Source: Bacteroidetes bacterium QH_1_64_81 (GTDB lineage: Bacteria > Bacteroidota > Rhodothermia > Rhodothermales > Salinibacteraceae). From it: DNA of 6,966 nt. The translations under genes were made by a program, and so were the position numbers. The notes under the pieces are model-generated. The model saw nothing but the letters and a program-made list of their open reading frames with translations, searched no databases and was not told where the DNA came from. Shown piece by piece: positions 6,324-6,966 of the stretch. Position 1 is the stretch's first letter, and every line of letters starts with the position of its first letter. The stretch covers positions 14,800 to 21,765 of the forward strand of contig PXSX01000020.1 in the NCBI GenBank assembly GCA_003022655.1, read 5' to 3'.

Positions 6324-6569
6324 ATGAGCGACACCCGCGAGCGCGAAATCAGTGGCCGGACGGTACGAATTGACCGGACTCTCTGCATTGGGTCCGGGAA
6401 CTGTACGAACATCGCTCCTGAGATTTATGTGATTCGGGAGGACAACATCGTGGACTTTCAGGACGAGACGCCAGACATCGAGACCGGACGGCTGGAAGAA
6501 GCGGCGTCTCTCTGTCCGGTCGACGCGCTGATCGTGGAGGACGAAAACGGCGAGCAAATTGTCCCGTAG
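6324..6569 (+). CDS. Small [3Fe-4S]-type ferredoxin
   Basis: This 81-residue acidic protein belongs to the single-cluster bacterial ferredoxins that pass single electrons to partner enzymes such as cytochromes P450 or reductases. It has the typical sequence CIGSGNCTNIAPEIY with Cys21 and Cys27, and a C-terminal ASLCPVDAL motif with Cys64-Pro65. The position that holds the extra Cys of a [4Fe-4S] cluster (residue 24, middle of C-x2-x-x2-C) is Ser, so three Cys ligands remain and a [3Fe-4S] cluster is expected. The length is usual for the family. The ATG at 6324 was preferred over an in-frame ATG at 6114, because the longer form would begin inside the mobile element and add about 70 unrelated residues. 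No partner oxidoreductase or P450 is in the window, so its role is unknown. No Shine-Dalgarno is seen; the upstream spacer is about 155 bp beyond the element. Confidence 0.92.
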   Translation: MSDTREREISGRTVRIDRTLCIGSGNCTNIAPEIYVIREDNIVDFQDETPDIETGRLEEAASLCPVDALIVEDENGEQIVP

Positions 6570-6576
6570 CGGGCGT

Positions 6577-6657
6577 TCAGCCCTGGCGGCGGTACCAGGC
6601 GATTAGGATGCCTGTAAGTACGCCTGCGATGAGCCCGAGAAGCATGTAGCCGAGCAT
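6577..6657 (-). CDS. Possible tiny single-pass membrane peptide
   Basis: An ATG at 6657 opens a 26-residue frame, MLGYMLLGLIAGVLTGILIA followed by WYRRQG, ending at TGA 6577-6579. It is one hydrophobic helix with small residues (Gly/Ala) and a positive C-terminal tail, which predicts a membrane segment with the tail in the cytoplasm. The frame stays open upstream through ordinary-looking codons (RYEETPSLTLHESQSP) to a TTG at 6732, giving an alternative 51-residue protein with a soluble acidic N-terminus. It follows the DUF1232 gene on the same strand with a gap of about 100 bp (23 bp for the TTG start), so the two could share a transcript. It ends 7 bp from the convergent ferredoxin stop. I recognise no family. 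The hydrophobic design and clean positive tail favour a real gene, but short frames like this also arise by chance. Confidence 0.42.
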   Translation of the reverse strand: MLGYMLLGLIAGVLTGILIAWYRRQG

Positions 6658-6729
6658 GGGGGACTGTGATTCGTGAAGCGTGAGGGACGGCGTCTCTTCG
6701 TAGCGCGTATTTCGCGGGGAGCCTGCGCC

Positions 6730-6755
6730 CAACGCAAAACGTTCAACGCAAAACG
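6730..6755. repeat. Two direct copies of a 12-bp sequence (14-bp period)
   Basis: CAACGCAAAACG occurs at 6730-6741 and again at 6744-6755, separated by TT. It lies just after the DUF1232 stop codon. On the minus strand it reads as repeated CGTTTTGCGTTG, which includes TTTG motifs resembling a Bacteroidota -33 element, but no matching -7 box follows at the right spacing. Confidence 0.6.
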
Positions 6756-6966
6756 CTACGACGAGAGGACATTGGTATCTTCCCAGTCTCGGAAGCGGTC
6801 CAGTTCGGTTCGCACCGCCTGAACGGCCGTCTCGATCACGGCCACGTCGTCGACGAAGCCGAGTGCCCCGAGGGTGTCGGGAATGATGTCGACAGGCGTC
6901 ACGAGGTAGACGAGGGCGGCCACGAGAAGCACGATGGACGCCCCCGACACCTGCCGGTATGAACGC
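6756..6966 (-). CDS. DUF1232 (YkvA-like) membrane protein, 5' end outside window
   Basis: The frame is open from the right edge to TAG at 6756-6758. The visible protein reads RSYRQVSGASIVLLVAALVY and then LVTPVDIIPDTLGALGFVDD, ending in a short acidic tail (DRFRDWEDTNVLSS). The core hydrophobic helix followed by TPVDIIPD and the GFVDD motif is the hallmark of DUF1232, a family of small membrane proteins of unknown function that includes Bacillus YkvA. A GTG at 6950 could serve as start and give 64 residues. However, codons remain open and family-like upstream, and DUF1232 proteins usually have an N-terminal segment before this helix, so the gene probably begins outside the window. Nothing in the window suggests its role. 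It may be co-transcribed with the small membrane peptide downstream. Confidence 0.82.
   Translation of the reverse strand, partial: RSYRQVSGASIVLLVAALVYLVTPVDIIPDTLGALGFVDDVAVIETAVQAVRTELDRFRDWEDTNVLSS

Noticed and set aside
6582..6599. CCTGG/CCAGG inverted repeat between the convergent ferredoxin and small-peptide ends
   Set aside because: It has only five pairs and no T tract on either strand, and lies within the small peptide frame.

Overview
The window reads as chromosomal DNA of a GC-rich, halophilic member of the Bacteroidota/Rhodothermota, most like Salinibacter or a close relative. This is inference from four things: a DUF4292 lipoprotein (a family typical of this lineage) beside a TPR protein and an EnvC-type protein; strongly acidic proteins (the ligase-CBS protein and the ferredoxin are full of Asp/Glu); high GC; and no clear Shine-Dalgarno sequence before most starts.

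Left part (1-3391, minus strand): a probable cell-envelope operon, transcribed right to left. A secreted 585-residue TPR protein is followed by an outer-membrane DUF4292 lipoprotein, then by an EnvC-like coiled-coil protein cut by the window's left edge. The spacer between the TPR and DUF4292 genes holds small 8-bp tandem repeats in opposite orientations.

Middle (3392-4022): a 631-bp divergent intergenic region. It contains a complete, ORF-less 200-bp element with perfect 16-bp terminal inverted repeats, flanked by a perfect 12-bp direct repeat. This is a non-autonomous transposon (MITE) with its target-site duplication still intact.

Right part (4023-6966): a plus-strand gene for a 660-residue glutamate-cysteine-ligase-like enzyme fused to two CBS domains. 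Immediately after it, exactly at its stop codon, lies a second MITE-like element (160 bp, 16-bp inverted ends, 3-bp TGA duplication). The duplicated target TGA is the stop codon itself. Then come a small [3Fe-4S]-type ferredoxin (plus strand), a possible tiny membrane peptide (minus strand), and a DUF1232/YkvA-like membrane protein running off the right edge (minus strand).

The most noteworthy content is the pair of unrelated miniature transposons, each with legible ends and target duplication, in neighbouring intergenic regions. No defence system, CRISPR array, tRNA or rRNA is visible.
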